64,000 nucleotides of DNA from the NCBI GenBank assembly GCA_034190875.2, contig CM067355.1, positions 28,449,688 through 28,513,687 on the forward strand, written 5' to 3'. The notes below the pieces were generated by a model. That model searched no databases. It had not been told where the DNA came from and saw nothing but the letters and a program-made list of their open reading frames with translations. Of this stretch, positions 1 to 14,559 are shown piece after piece (position 1 is the first letter of the stretch; each line of letters begins with the position of its first letter). This DNA comes from Urechis unicinctus (lineage: Eukaryota > Annelida > Polychaeta > Xenopneusta > Urechidae). The position numbers and the translations under genes are program-made.

Positions 1-20
1 TTGACTACAAGAAGACAGTA

Positions 21-398
21 ATGAGAATAAAGGTAAAAGTGGACACGGGAGCTCAAGGGAACACAATACCGATTCGGATGTACAGGCAGATCTTTCCAGA
101 AAACATCAATGATGATGGTTACCCCAACGAGCAAGACTCCAGCAGTATCGGAGTCAAGCTAACAGCATACAATGGAACTGAAATTCCACAATATGGATCA
201 ATCAAACTACCGTGCCGGTATAAACAAAAGTCATGGATACCAACAGAGGCATACATTGTCGAATCAGAGGGACCAGCGATCAGAAGCTACCAAGCTCACA
301 TTATCTCAATCTGTTACCCTTCACTGCGCCATCGAGAAAAATATGCAGTCGATCAATTCAGCGTAGGATCTGAAGAGCCTATAACCCAACCAATTTGA
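21..398 (+). pseudogene. Retropepsin-like aspartic protease fragment of the gypsy element
   Basis: The reading frame opens with a hydrophobic beta strand followed by VDTGAQGNTIP, which holds the DTG active-site triad of retroviral-type aspartic proteases. About 125 residues are open, close to the size of a retropepsin domain. In an intact element this domain would cleave the polyprotein and would be continuous with reverse transcriptase. Here the frame closes at 398, and the next conserved block (from about 436) is in another frame. Upstream gag is outside the window. Confidence 0.7.
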
Positions 399-435
399 TC
401 GCATTGGAAATTTCCCTGGCACATATTGAATCACT

Positions 436-920
436 TTGAAGGAAGATGCACAACCTGTTATCCATGCACAGCGCAAATTTCCAATCCAGCTAAAAGGAAA
501 AGTCAAATCTGAACTCGAAAAAATGAAGCAACTTGGCGTCACCTGCAAAGTAGACGCAGCAACAGACTGGGTTAACAGCATGGTCGTGTCACACAAAGGA
601 CAATGGAGACCTCCGGGTGTGTCTTGACCCCAAAGACTTGAAACAAAGTGATAAAATGCACACACGGGAAATGCTCCTGTAACCCTGGAGCGATTCTACT
701 TATAAGCTGTAAGGTGGACAGTACTTGTTCAAAATGGACGCCAAAAACGGAGATGGTCAAGTTAAAAAAGATGACATGCAGCTCCCGACTCACAAACGTT
801 CAATACACCATTTGCAGAGCTTTGATGCTACAATCAAGTACCTTTCGGGTTGGTAATGATCAAGATGTATTCAGCATATCACGATACCATCACCTTCAGA
901 ACATTGTCCATCAACAATAA
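436..920 (+). pseudogene. Reverse transcriptase remnant of the gypsy element
   Basis: The open stretch 436-627 contains VKSELEKMKQLGV and then a D-W-V-N-S-M-V-V segment, the start of the gypsy reverse transcriptase finger region. A following piece around 612-640 matches the R-x-C-L-D-P-x-D-L-N signature in a shifted frame, and a K-M-D-A-K-N-G segment appears near 733 in a third frame. The catalytic YxDD box is not present, so most of the palm has been deleted. Only the domain identity is claimed. Confidence 0.6.
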
Positions 921-999
921 GCATCGCAGGTTAACTTCGTGCAGTTCACCGTAAAAAACAGGAAACCAACTTAGAAGTGCAACACAACGTGACCCAGTT

Positions 1000-1820
1000 A
1001 TGACTACACTCGTGCAAACTATCACTGAGGGCTGGCCCGATAGAATGAAAGATATGCCAACACCATTACGCCCGTATCGGTCCCTCCGCGATGAGATGTC
1101 AGTTGAGAATGGACTGGTTTTAAAAGGTGAACGTGTGGTGATTGCTCGATCTCTGAAAAAATACATTCTTGAGAAGATACATGAGGGACATCAGGGCATG
1201 GCAAAATGCAATTTGAGAGCCAAGGACTGTGTTTATTGGCCTGATATCAATAAAGAAATAGAAGCCAGAACAAAACAATGCAAAACCTGTCAGCATTATC
1301 AGAGGTCACAGGCCAAAGAAACACTGATCCCTCATGAAATACCAACTCGACCATGGCAGGTGGTTGGGACAGATTTATTCCACTTTGAGGGAGACACTTA
1401 CCTCATTATTGCTGACTATTTCTCGAAATTCTCATCTGTCACGAAAATGCCTAATAACTGTACAAGCCAAGCTGTTGTCATCGTGACCAAACACATATTC
1501 TCAGAACAAGGTGTACCTGAGAAAGTCATAATTGACAATGGCAGACGGAGGTCTTTAAAAACTTTGCCACGAATTGGTCATTCAAACATACAACCAGTTC
1601 TCCGCATTACCCTCAGTCTAACGGTCTCATCGAAAGAACTATACAGACAGTAAAAAGCAGCCTGAAAAAAGCAAAGATGAGCGGATCAGACCCATACATG
1701 AGCCTTCTTTGTTTACGATCTACAACCCTGGACCATTCACTACCTAGCCCGGCAGAACTTCTGTACCATAGGAAGATCAGAGGTAACTTACCCATACACA
1801 TCCCGAACCAACGCTGACCT
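1000..1820 (+). pseudogene. Integrase (zinc finger and catalytic core) of the gypsy element
   Basis: Residues read from about 1140 show the HHCC zinc-binding module: a histidine pair in HEGHQGMAKC, then CKTCQ about 30 residues later. A core domain follows with GTDLFHFEGDTYLIIADYFS, giving the first catalytic aspartates, and a second block ending V-I-I-D-N-G near 1540. The frame shifts just after this, and the region with the catalytic glutamate continues in another frame to about 1800. The order and spacing are those of gypsy integrases. The frameshift and a later stop make it inactive. Confidence 0.8.
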
Positions 1821-1829
1821 CAAGATCAA

Positions 1830-2297
1830 GTGTATGAAAAGCTAAAACAGAATCAAGATGCTCAGAAGCAGCGCTTTGACCAGCAAGCTATTGATCTACC
1901 ACCCTTGATTACTGGTCAGAATGTCCTCACGCAGGATGTTAGAAATGGTTCTTGGATGCCTGCTACAGTTTTGAGAAAATGCGAGGAACCACGTTCATAT
2001 GTTAAAGAAACCCCAAATGGATCCACTCTTTGGAGGAATAGGAAGCACCTAAGAGAATTAGGTCCAGATTCACAAACACAAATACAATTCAGCTCTGACC
2101 CAATTATTCCTGCTCCACTAATGCCCATCATCAGCACCCCGGACACAACTGAACACAAAGAACAATCGGCTCCAATAACACAACCTCCCAACACGCCTCA
2201 AGACCGAACACATCCAGACAATACGGACCAAAATCATACCAGATATGGACGCATCCAGACAATACGGACCAAAATCGTACCAGATAAGGACGCATGA
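1830..2297 (+). pseudogene. Integrase C-terminal region of the gypsy element
   Basis: An open stretch of 155 codons begins with a lysine/glutamine-rich segment (YEKLKQNQDAQKQRFD), as usual after the gypsy integrase core. It then has a block ending in W-M-P-A-T-V-L-R-K and a Y-x-V-x-x-x-x-G-x-x-x-x-R-N-R-x-H-L-R pattern, which is the normal C-terminal beta-barrel of these integrases. The final third is low-complexity, rich in Pro, Thr and Gln. It is not in frame with the integrase core upstream. Confidence 0.65.
2211..2292 (+). repeat. Two tandem copies of a 41-bp repeat
   Basis: Positions 2211-2251 and 2252-2292 are near-identical 41-bp units that both begin catccagacaatacggacca. They lie at the 3' end of the integrase open stretch. 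They look like a local slippage duplication rather than an LTR. Confidence 0.8.
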
Positions 2298-3149
2298 TAA
2301 AGAAACCAGATAGACTGGCTATGTGAACTATATGTGTCATAATGTTATAAGCGACCCACAATTCACCGTCATTTATTGGACATATTAGAGCTCTTACATT
2401 GCGTCATATGTTACTCTAATGATACAATGGTGCGTGATCATTCAACGCCGCGTGCAGACGAAGAAACAGTGTGAAGAAGTGCAGCCATATCGAGCGCCGC
2501 AGTCAGTTCGTCATAAGTAAGGGATACATGGAGAGGTGATGAAATAGTCTTCTCAAACCAGTCCCAGTACAATGGATACCAGGTCCAGTATAAAGCCAGG
2601 AACAGCCCAACGTTTCTACCTGGTGCCAATGTATCTCATATACCTGATGAGGCCCAGTATAGGGTCATCATCAGTGGCTTGCTTCATAACACTGCTGAGA
2701 GTGTATGAGTACAGACACCACGGCGATCTGTTTCAATTGTCCAATTCGTCATCAGAGGAAGTCATGGTCACGACACCATGTAATGGTGAGTAATACCTCG
2801 TTGATCTATTGGTACAATATAGTGTTATATCATCAGCGGACAACAGAAACTAATTGACATTCAGTTTGATCGATCATTAAATCACACGCACACACAATGC
2901 AATACAAAACTAATATAAGGAGAGCTTTGTGATCTCCTTGATCCCAATGTATCTCATGTACATTGTAATGTCAAGTACAATAAGGCGAGCTGTACCATTG
3001 TACAAACCGGTCATATGCTGTCGTACGGGCTAAAACATACTGTAATGGTATGTATTTGTCAGTACCACATTATAGTCGAGTGACTTATTTTATTCGAGTT
3101 ATTAGAAAAGCTGTTATTCTTTTTGTCCACAACTCCTGTTCCTGTCAAC
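2298..3149. other. Unannotated spacer between the gypsy element and the tandem array
   Basis: I see no gene here. Short open stretches (for example 2572-2793) have no recognisable domain and no paralogue elsewhere in the window. Similarity to the other units begins close to 3150. Confidence 0.5.
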
Positions 3150-4589
3150 ATAAGATACATTCCAATCACTACCATTAGGGCTGCACGTCATATAAGTTGC
3201 AGGGCCGGCTATTCTTTCTAGCAACCTTTCCCAAATGAATCGATTTGCATAACCGACATGAGATTTACATGCTTACCAACAATTTTTTACAGGAAACGTA
3301 CAACGAAGCTGCATTGCGGGATAATCATATGAACACTTACAATGAGGAATTTATTTTGGGATGAAGTTGTTCCTAAGGCATATGTGCTTATATGGATAGC
3401 ATTGTCAATTATGTAAAGTGGTAATAATGTAACTTTTTTCAAAAATAACCTGAAAAGGAGGTGGTTAAAATGCAATTTAGGTTGTTGATTATGTCAAACA
3501 TAATGCATGTACACGAATAATCTCCTGTGCTGATAGACACTTCAAGCTAACTGATTATATCATCTGCCGATAATGCCACTGTCAAGACTGTTTTTTTACA
3601 TGGTCATCGCCAACCCTCTCACAACATAATAATGAAGAGGGTAGTGGTAGAATGTCTGCCATCTCCCGGCCCTATACATGTCCTATAGCTTATGAAATTC
3701 TGGTTAAGTGTTTTTATCAAATTTCAGCTTTGCACTTTATGACCTGATGACTTGTAAATCGAAAAATGGATCTAACGAATCTGGTCAGACAGGATATCTT
3801 AATTGCAATACAATCAAATATTATTAATTAACAAACCAAGGTGGATAATCCTCATTCGATATTTAGCTTCAGCATGTCTATTTCTTGTCCATCAATGTGA
3901 ATCAATCTGACCACGTATTCGATAGGTTAGTACCAAATATGCAATTACGCTCCGCAATAAAGTCCTCTGAGCATACCATCATAACGTATCTTACCAAATA
4001 CAGCATGTGCATATTGAAACACTGTTCAGATAATGCAATTAACCTATTGAACATTATGTTGATACTAGTCAATCTATACCTTCAACCAACAAAAGGGCAT
4101 CATTTGCTGAGATAACAAATATATGCAAATGATGTGAACTTCTTCTAAATTCTAATGATATAGCTGTAACTGCTGAACAAAAAAGCTACAACCACTTAAG
4201 ATGTATTTAGATTGTCTTACTCATACATGATATATGCCATAGGCATTGCAGGAGAAGATAGAATTCCAACTATACTTGGTTTGTGATATGATCAAATTTA
4301 GACTGCCGTGACACATATAGAAATATGCACTCTATCGGTATTGCAATCGTTCTCGGATGTCGCATGTTTATAGTCTCCACCTTCCGGATTCTGGTCGAAT
4401 TTCCTCTTTTTCTGCTCCATACAAGGAAAGGGAACTGACATGCAGAATGCACATGCAACCACCGACAGCAGCATTTCCACAAACACTTAACTGACATCAT
4501 AGTTATTGGGAAGCAAAAGTCGTATTTGAACAAAAAACATATCTCCATTAGGATTATTTGTACTCGAGTACTGGTACAAGCTTATGTAG

Positions 4590-4663
4590 GTGAGTGAATG
4601 AGTGAGTAAGTAAATGGGTGAGTGAGTGAGTGAGTGAGTGAGTGAGTGAGTGAGTGAGTGAGT
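4590..4663 (+). repeat. (GAGT)n tetranucleotide microsatellite in unit A flank
   Basis: A run of gagt repeats with a few interruptions. A shorter version lies at the same relative place in unit B (about 23040-23103), so the repeat is older than the duplication and differs in length between units. Confidence 0.9.
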
Positions 4664-5807
4664 GGATGAGCACCGCATTTGATTGCGAGGGAATAAATTA
4701 ATGAATGAGACTGATTTAGCGTGCTTAACACGAATGAAACAGGAAGCCGCATATAAAAACATGGCTAGTGTCAAACATGAACATTCAAACCACAAGCAGC
4801 TCGGCTCTTAGGAATCACACGCAGCTGCACATGCAGGGCTCTGAATGGTTCAACTGATGAGCCAGAATCATTAGTGTATACAAACAAGTTTGTGCAAGGC
4901 GCAAAACACGAAGAGGTGTGACTTAAACGACATAAGACCTACTTGTTGAAGTGTTGCGGTTGCTGGAATACTTTTTGTTGTTTTTTAATGTAAAGTGGAT
5001 TCATGTGTAGTGCGAAAAGTAACTTTGTGGTTGCCCTAGATTGGTGCTAGTTAGGTACTGCCAATACCTCATGAATATTGTACCCATAACATGTGATATA
5101 AAAGAATAACAAGTACACAAAAGTACTTATAACTTCTATAATTCAAATTGAAAATAGTTATGTTTTGGTAAATATTTCGCATGCACTAGTTTAATGAAAA
5201 CATATGTGCGTCACTGACATCAATTTAGCAACGATAGAAGCATGAGCAAGAAACTCGACTTACTCTTTATTTTATTGATCGACGGTTGAATGAGTAAATG
5301 AAATCAACGGCGGAAGTTTCATACAGATTTCACAGCTGATAGCTATATTTGTGAATATGATAAATCAAAAGGTGGAAGTTGATAAAAAAATGAATGTGGC
5401 TCATAAAGAGATAAGCGCATATTTATTAGAGCTCAAATAACATCTACCAGAATTGTCATCTTGTGACTTACCTTGGTTGTCTGCATATCAGTAACAGTAT
5501 ATTAGTGCGAACGTGTGTTTATATGTAAATGTACTGTACCTTGCAACATGGGATGTACAGAAGTAGTCTATAAATTAAAAGTCCGGCATCGTCCTTGCAG
5601 AAGGCTCTGATTGATAGGTATAACCTCTTCAATAGGAGTATCATGATGCGTGAATGAGAATATATGACATGTTAATCTTCGAGCTTGTTACTGTAGCAAT
5701 ATCATAGTTCGTAAGCAGTTATATCTCCCATCATAGCAAGCACCTGTATTGTGGTCCAATGAGCTGATTATTTTGATGTGGCTGATGCTATAGCTTATTA
5801 TCCAGGC

Positions 5808-5965
5808 TGTTAACAATTGGTATAACTTGCTGTTATACTCGCTAATGTAGCTAAAATTATTGAATGGAAACTTTAATCGGTAGGTTAAGATATATCATTT
5901 AAATAGCAGCTGATCTGTGAGATAAAAGTCTGCTTCTGATTACACACGAATTAAGTACTGATGTA
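5808..5965 (+). repeat. 160-bp direct repeat, first copy (unit A)
   Basis: This block (taacttgctgttatactcgc through gaattaagtactgatg) is repeated with moderate divergence at 6680-6832. Single copies are found at 24360-24522 (unit B), 39180-39343 (unit D) and 56335-56488 (unit E). Only unit A has two. Confidence 0.75.
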
Positions 5966-6119
5966 TTATGTTCGAGCCATGAACTGGTTTGTTATTGGAA
6001 TAAAGTATTGACTGAGTGCAAGGAATTGGTATAGTTCACAATAGCTGCAGGTCATGAAATGACAGCAGCAGCAGTAATAGCCCATGGTCCAACGCGCAAT
6101 ACACTCTTCTATCACAAGC

Positions 6120-6505
6120 TCAATACGGATCTGACCTCAATCTGTGCATTCACCTAACCTCTGTCCTCAATCCGTTCACTTCGATATTTTTAGCATGCCT
6201 CAATCCTCAATCTGTATACGTCGCTATTCTTCGCTGCTATCTCAGCAGACGTCTTACATCGATGTGTAATCTCTTCAGACCTCCAGCCTCGATTTCTGTA
6301 CTTCTCCTTACTTTAGCATCAATCTGTTACCTCGGCAGATCTCAAGCCTCAATCTGTTATTTTAGCCGACCTCATACCTCTAGATGTTATCACTTGAGCC
6401 CTCTAACCTGTATCTGTTACTTCTGTAGACTTCTAGCCTTATATCTTAATACCTCTAGGCTTTATCTGTTACCTCTGCAGACGTCTGGTCTCACTCCGTA
6501 ATCTC
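6120..6505 (+). repeat. Degenerate minisatellite of about 30 bp
   Basis: Imperfect units of the form cctcaatctgttacctctgc-agacctc follow one another about a dozen times. A related array lies at 39480-39680 in unit D, next to the same 160-bp repeat. Open frames across it are by-products of the period being close to a multiple of three. Confidence 0.75.
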
Positions 6506-6679
6506 AAAAATGCAATGGTACAATGTTGACACCATTTAACGTAGATAAACAGCTAGATGTCAATGATCGCATCAATCAGAGAATTCATTACACCAATTTT
6601 CGCATTAAATTTTAAAGCAATTTGGTGACGTACGACTGCATATAACTTTTATTTTCTTTGAGATCGCTTAACACATTAT

Positions 6680-6832
6680 ACAGGTTGTTTACAGTTTGTA
6701 TAACTTGCTGCTACACTTATTGAATTGAAACTTTTATCGGTATATCAATATATATCATTCAGATAACAATATTTCTGTGAGACAAAAGACTGCTTCTGAT
6801 AATACACGAATTAAATACTGATGTTTGCAATT
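6680..6832 (+). repeat. 160-bp direct repeat, second copy (unit A)
   Basis: Second copy of the block at 5808-5965, closer to the unit B version (24360-24522): both end in cgaattaaatac and run straight into the gypsy fragment starting tttgcaattccgacccc. Confidence 0.75.
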
Positions 6833-8214
6833 CCGACCCCACAAGATAAAGAGGATTTGCAGAAATTTCTCGGCGTGAATGACTTTGTCTCGACATACAT
6901 CCCACACTTTGCAACTAAGGAAGCACCCCTGAGGAGCCTGCTGCAAAAAGACACCCCCTACATGTGGCAAGAGGGTAACCAGGCATCATTCAACGCAATC
7001 AAAGGCTCCATCTCCAGCACATCATGCCTACAGTATTATAACCCCTCGAAACCAACCACTTTGGAAGTTGACGCATTGCAGAAAGGGTTTGAAGCCTACC
7101 TCCTGCAAGAGGAAAAACTAGTCGCTTTCGCTTGAAAAAGCCTCTCTAAGCCCAATCATGTTACTCCAACATTGAGATAGAAGCCCTAGCCCTGATTTTT
7201 GTAATCGGCCATTTTCATACCTACCTGTTCGGAACAGATTTTCGTGTCTACACAGACCGCAAAACTCTCGCAACGATCTGCAACAAGCCACTGACCAGCA
7301 CCCCTCAACGTCTCCAAAGATTCCTCATCAAGATCCAAGGTTACAATTTTTATATTGATTATAAACAGGGGTATATGATACTTACCAATGCCCTGAGTCT
7401 ACTGCCCAACCTGATGAAGCGAGACAGCATCCCCTCAGTCGTACACGTCGACTACATGGATCTCAGCGACAACCCAACAACTGAAGACATCGATCTGGTG
7501 CACTTTGGATGCAGCAAACGTCAAACACTCGGACACCAGACAAGGCGTCTAGCCAACAATTATGTATACTGGTCGAAAATCAACGATGACAAACTGATCA
7601 AAGAATGCCTGGCATGCCAAGAAACCCAAACAAAGCAGCAATAAGAGCCCCTTGACCCACGCGAGATCGCGACAACCCCATAGACCAAACTGGGAAATGA
7701 CCAATTCGAGATCGATGGCACCCATTACCTTGTTATTGTCGACTACTATTCAAAATACTCAGTTATCATCCTGTTGACAAACACCACCAGTGCCGATATT
7801 GCCCAGCTAGCAGCATCAACCTTCATCCTGCTAGGAGCACCCATGACAATGGTCTACAGTACATTGGGAAAGCAACACTTGGTCAGTCAGAAATACAACA
7901 TCCTCTCCACTGTTCGCAGAGTGAAGTCACTGATCACCAAATACCGAAAGACAGGCCAAGCCACCAACCAGGCCTTACTCAACCTACGAGCAACACCTCT
8001 TGACACAGGCCTATCAGCCCCTGCCGAAATCTTATTTGGCCGTCCGTTCCGCACCACCCTATCCAGCAACGACCCATCGCAGCAGCCCTGCGATACCCTC
8101 CACCAACTACAAAAAAGAAGAGACCAAATGAAGACTCAAATGATAGACATGCAGGCCGATCTCTTCTTCACCACTGTTTGTCGGACAAAAGGTTCGAATC
8201 CTAAAACAAGATGA
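6821..8214 (+). mobile_element. Truncated gypsy-like retrotransposon fragment, unit A copy
   Basis: The first open part (6821-7135) is the end of reverse transcriptase with LQKFLGVNDFVSTYIPHF, continuing into the RNase H-like domain that begins T-L-E-V-D-A. The RNase H strand F-G-T-D-F-R-V-Y-T-D is found near 7230 in another frame. From 7375 an integrase zinc-finger segment ends in C-L-A-C-Q-E-T-Q. Around 7710-7770 the core reads Y-L-V-I-V-D-Y-Y-S-K, and 7880-8214 is the end of the core with the A-P-A-E-I-L-F-G-R-P block. Gag, protease and most of reverse transcriptase are absent, and at least three frame breaks occur. No LTR was seen. The same fragment, separately decayed, sits at the same place in unit B. 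Confidence 0.8.
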
Positions 8215-8790
8215 CAACACCTTGTGTCCAGGAGAGGTCACAAAAGTAATAGAGAAGCGCAGGTCCTGTGTGGAGGCACACATGTGGAAGTTGGTAATAA
8301 ATATTTCTTCTTACGATCACTTCAAGTGTGACTTTCTTAGAGTTGTGATTCGAGTCGTGGCTTACTGTTATATGTGATGACATAGCCATTTGCGACGATG
8401 CTCACGAAATGAAAATTTGGTTTATATTGTTGTCGATACTTGATTCATGTAACATGTGTAATGAAACCTCTAAGTAGCTTTATAGTTTGTGAGCATACAT
8501 AAATATTCTGAGACGAAAAACTAGGAGTTCGCAACACCTGACTGCACAATTTCTGACTGATAGTGGGGTCACATCCCCAGGAATTGCTTGAAATCAGGAC
8601 TGTTATTGAAGGTATGTTAGAAACAGGTTTGCACACAATAAGGTCGACAACGGCATCCTGTAGAGATAAGTTGTGGATACCTGTAATAGCGGTAAAACTG
8701 CAGCTGAGTCGAACCCTCTTTCAAAATCCTGGAAATCGTCCTAAGATTCGACACGTTCTGAATTGGAACTGCGCTAAGAGCGGAAAGAAA

Positions 8791-9033
8791 ATGGCTGCCT
8801 ACATCTAGAATGTCATCTTGTGCGTCGTAGATAATTCGCCATCTACAACTTAACTTGCTTAATTTTGTGAGACAACTATATCGTGTTTGTACATCTTGTT
8901 TACAGCGCAATAGCGTATCGGATGTTTTAGTTTCAATCACAGCAGTACTGTGTTATCTGGGAAAACAAAGAAAAACATCAGGTCACGCATACAGCTCTGT
9001 CCAAAACACAGCGCTACATACGACGGCGTCAGA
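8791..9033 (+). pseudogene. Relic of the alpha receptor 5' end (signal and first WSC exon), unit A
   Basis: An ATG at 8791 begins MAAYI, like the beta signal exons (MAASI, MAAAI, MAAWI), but a stop follows at once. From 8906 to 9033 the sequence aligns with the first WSC exon of the beta genes: GCFSFNH, a central TVLS, and a terminal ATYDGVR immediately before a gtgagt donor. One conserved cysteine codon has changed from TGC to CGC, and the phase at the acceptor runs into a TAG. The second WSC exon, EGF and tail are missing. The related 3' half survives in unit D at 39893-41524. Confidence 0.65.
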
Positions 9034-9039
9034 GTGAGT

Positions 9040-9510
9040 TCATTTGTCCCACTTATGTAGTTACCCCTAAATCTAACTACGCGCTCTGTTTAGTAGATTG
9101 AGATTAACCTGAACTGTTTATTACGTTTCTGGTGTAGGATTGATTTCTAAATGGCTATTACATATTAATGTGTTGATGTAAATGCCATATAATGGTCCCA
9201 TCTGCTATTGTTAAGACAGTCACGACCACACAGTGAACAGACAACAGCTCGGTGATATTTATCCGTGCCGTATGGATATATATACCTAGATACGAATAAA
9301 AAATGACTCCCCAGGTAACAGTTACAGTTTATAATCATCTTAGAATATAGACATGCATGAATAAACATTGCTTTCGCAGAGTGTAACAACTAGCACACAA
9401 TTACTGTGAACATGCACATACTGAATTGGTAAATAATTATTAAATCACAGGTATATCGACCTAATCAAAGCCTCGTCAATGCATATATATATACGCATAT
9501 AAATACACAC

Positions 9511-9607
<97 letters not shown>

Positions 9608-10595
9608 GTATATATATATATATATATGTATATGCGTGTGTGTGTATATTCTTAGTGTGAGAATCAACTTATGGTTTCTCAATACTGTTTCAACTTATCC
9701 GGCCCACCATAACACATCCGGGCAAAACCACACCCGCGTATAAAATTCAAATACGAGACAAGATGTAATGTATGACTTCATCGGGCTCATTTAAAGGCCT
9801 GACTCTCCAGACATATAACTTTAATCATATGCTCCCGCTCAGTTCCTTCCACTATGCGTGCGTGTGCCTCTGTCTGTGAGTGTTTGCGTGTATCGTTTTC
9901 AACAGCGTTGGTTATGCATGACTGGCGGTGAGTGTTTACAGAGTGAAAGTCGTTATCGGGTGTTCTGAATGACCACAATGGAGCGACAGTTTACGGTTCC
10001 GCTGTTGATGATACAACCCAGACAGATATATTGTTCAATGCCTTCTAAAGCGATTTTAAATGGCCAATGATTCACCGCTCGCTCTTCTTATTGAGGCACC
10101 GTCTGAGTCCGCGTTGGTTTTGTGGTTTTTTTTTAACACGCTCTGGGTCACAACATATACGCATCAGGAAAGCTGTTATATCATAAATTGACTTTAGAAG
10201 TGAATTGAAAAGAAAATAGCGCTGATTATAGACAGAATATTACTTCCACGCGACAGAATTATGTGCGCCACAGTTTGTGCAATATGATTCGACCTAAAGC
10301 TCACCGTGAGGATATCATATACAAGATCCAACTCCAAACCTTGGACAAAATTTACCAAATTAAATTGTGACGTAGCTAAGACCAACACTCTTCTATGTGC
10401 ACCTGTAAGGTCAAGTGTTGATGACCCGTCGCACAGAGACGAAACTGCATATCCGTTACTCTCTTGCTTTAAGCCGCTATCACGGATGAATGCAAGTCAC
10501 ATCGAGTAGAGACCAGGATGGGTTTTATCTGCCACAAGGAAGTATATTTCGGTAACTTTAAGTTGAGAGGTCATACTGACTGTAAGCATCAGAAC
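9040..10595. other. Upstream region of beta-1 with a (TA)n microsatellite
   Basis: No gene is visible. 9290-9475 matches 40010-40190 in unit D, where it lies inside the alpha gene. 9513-9640 is an almost pure (TA)n array. 9660-10590 is the beta 5' flank, shared with units B, D and E. Near 10449 this copy lacks about 180 bp that hold a TATAAATA box in units B and E. Confidence 0.6.
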
Positions 10596-13863
<3,268 letters not shown>

Positions 13864-14290
13864 GAAGAAGAAATCTCGTTCAAACGAGGCTCTTACATCA
13901 ATGCGATTGTTTAAACATGGCGACATTTCGGTGATGTGCATGTAGATATTGACATTCTATGATTCACTTCATTATGTATAAGATACCGAGTCGCGAAATG
14001 GCAATATGCTATTGACGACAAGCTGTATGAGTTTGTCATAGTAATCAGTACAGACGGCGTGCTGGCGGGTGATGAATAATAACCGTATTTACAAAGGTAT
14101 ATATCAGAATAATTAACATTGTGTTGGCGCGAATTTCGATCGATATGATGGTTTGCTGTTCATCTTGTATTATCATCCCTTGCTTTTCACATATACACCT
14201 GACGAAGAATCCACGTTGGGAATTAGGGTGGGGCCATAGTTGGAATAAGGATGTGGTCACGATGGATATTTATGGTGCTATAACTGGGTA

Positions 14291-14296
14291 AATAAA
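14291..14296 (+). terminator. Candidate polyadenylation signal of beta-1
   Basis: AATAAA lies 428 nt after the stop codon. It is kept in the unit B copy (about 32942). The SINE begins directly after it in unit A. Confidence 0.3.
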
Positions 14297-14297
14297 G

Positions 14298-14546
14298 TTT
14301 ATTTGTTTGTTTGTTTGTTCGTTTTTAGCAACGTAGGCTATGTACGACAAGCGTTGAGTGTGGTCACTGCCAGGGATCACGTCGTCCTCAGGGGATCTTT
14401 TACATCCCCGTTCAGAGAGGGGACCGCCCTGTTTACGGGATCATGCGGGTCACGAGTAACCAGTCAGGTTGTCACACTTTGGAGTCGAACCCACAGCCTG
14501 CGGGTCGAAAGATGAGGCAGTAAACCACCACGCCACTGGGACCGGC
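14298..14546 (-). mobile_element. tRNA-derived SINE, unit A
   Basis: Read on the minus strand, the head begins GCCGGTCCCAGTGGCGTGG, a tRNA-like 5' end with an A-box-like segment, and about 50 bases on has a B-box-like GTGGGTTCGACTCC. The tail at the left end is a simple run of gttt/attt units. At the same place in unit B (near 32947) the flanks run together without it, so it inserted after the two units separated, or was lost from B. Target-site duplications were not clear. Confidence 0.75.
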
Positions 14547-14559
14547 TGAGTTGAGGGGC

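Larger units (their letters stand above)
21..2297 (+). mobile_element. Degenerate Ty3/gypsy-like retrotransposon pol region
   Basis: A decayed pol region reads left to right as aspartic protease, part of reverse transcriptase, integrase zinc finger and core, and integrase C-terminal segment, the order typical of Ty3/gypsy elements. Several frame changes and stops separate the parts, and most of the reverse transcriptase and all of a recognisable RNase H are missing, so it cannot encode a working polyprotein. I saw no LTRs on either side; the 5' part continues off the window. It lies outside the tandem array that begins near 3150 and differs in sequence from the gypsy fragments inside units A and B. 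Confidence 0.85.

Noticed and set aside
321..665. Minus-strand 114-codon open frame
   Set aside because: Antisense shadow of the gypsy protease and reverse transcriptase region.
6262..6501. 79-codon open frame
   Set aside because: It reads through the degenerate 30-bp minisatellite, whose period is close to a multiple of three.
6120..6505. CRISPR-like array
   Set aside because: The repeats are degenerate and directly adjacent with no unique spacers, in a eukaryotic genome.
14303..14515. 70-codon open frame
   Set aside because: It lies within the SINE, antisense to the tRNA-like head.
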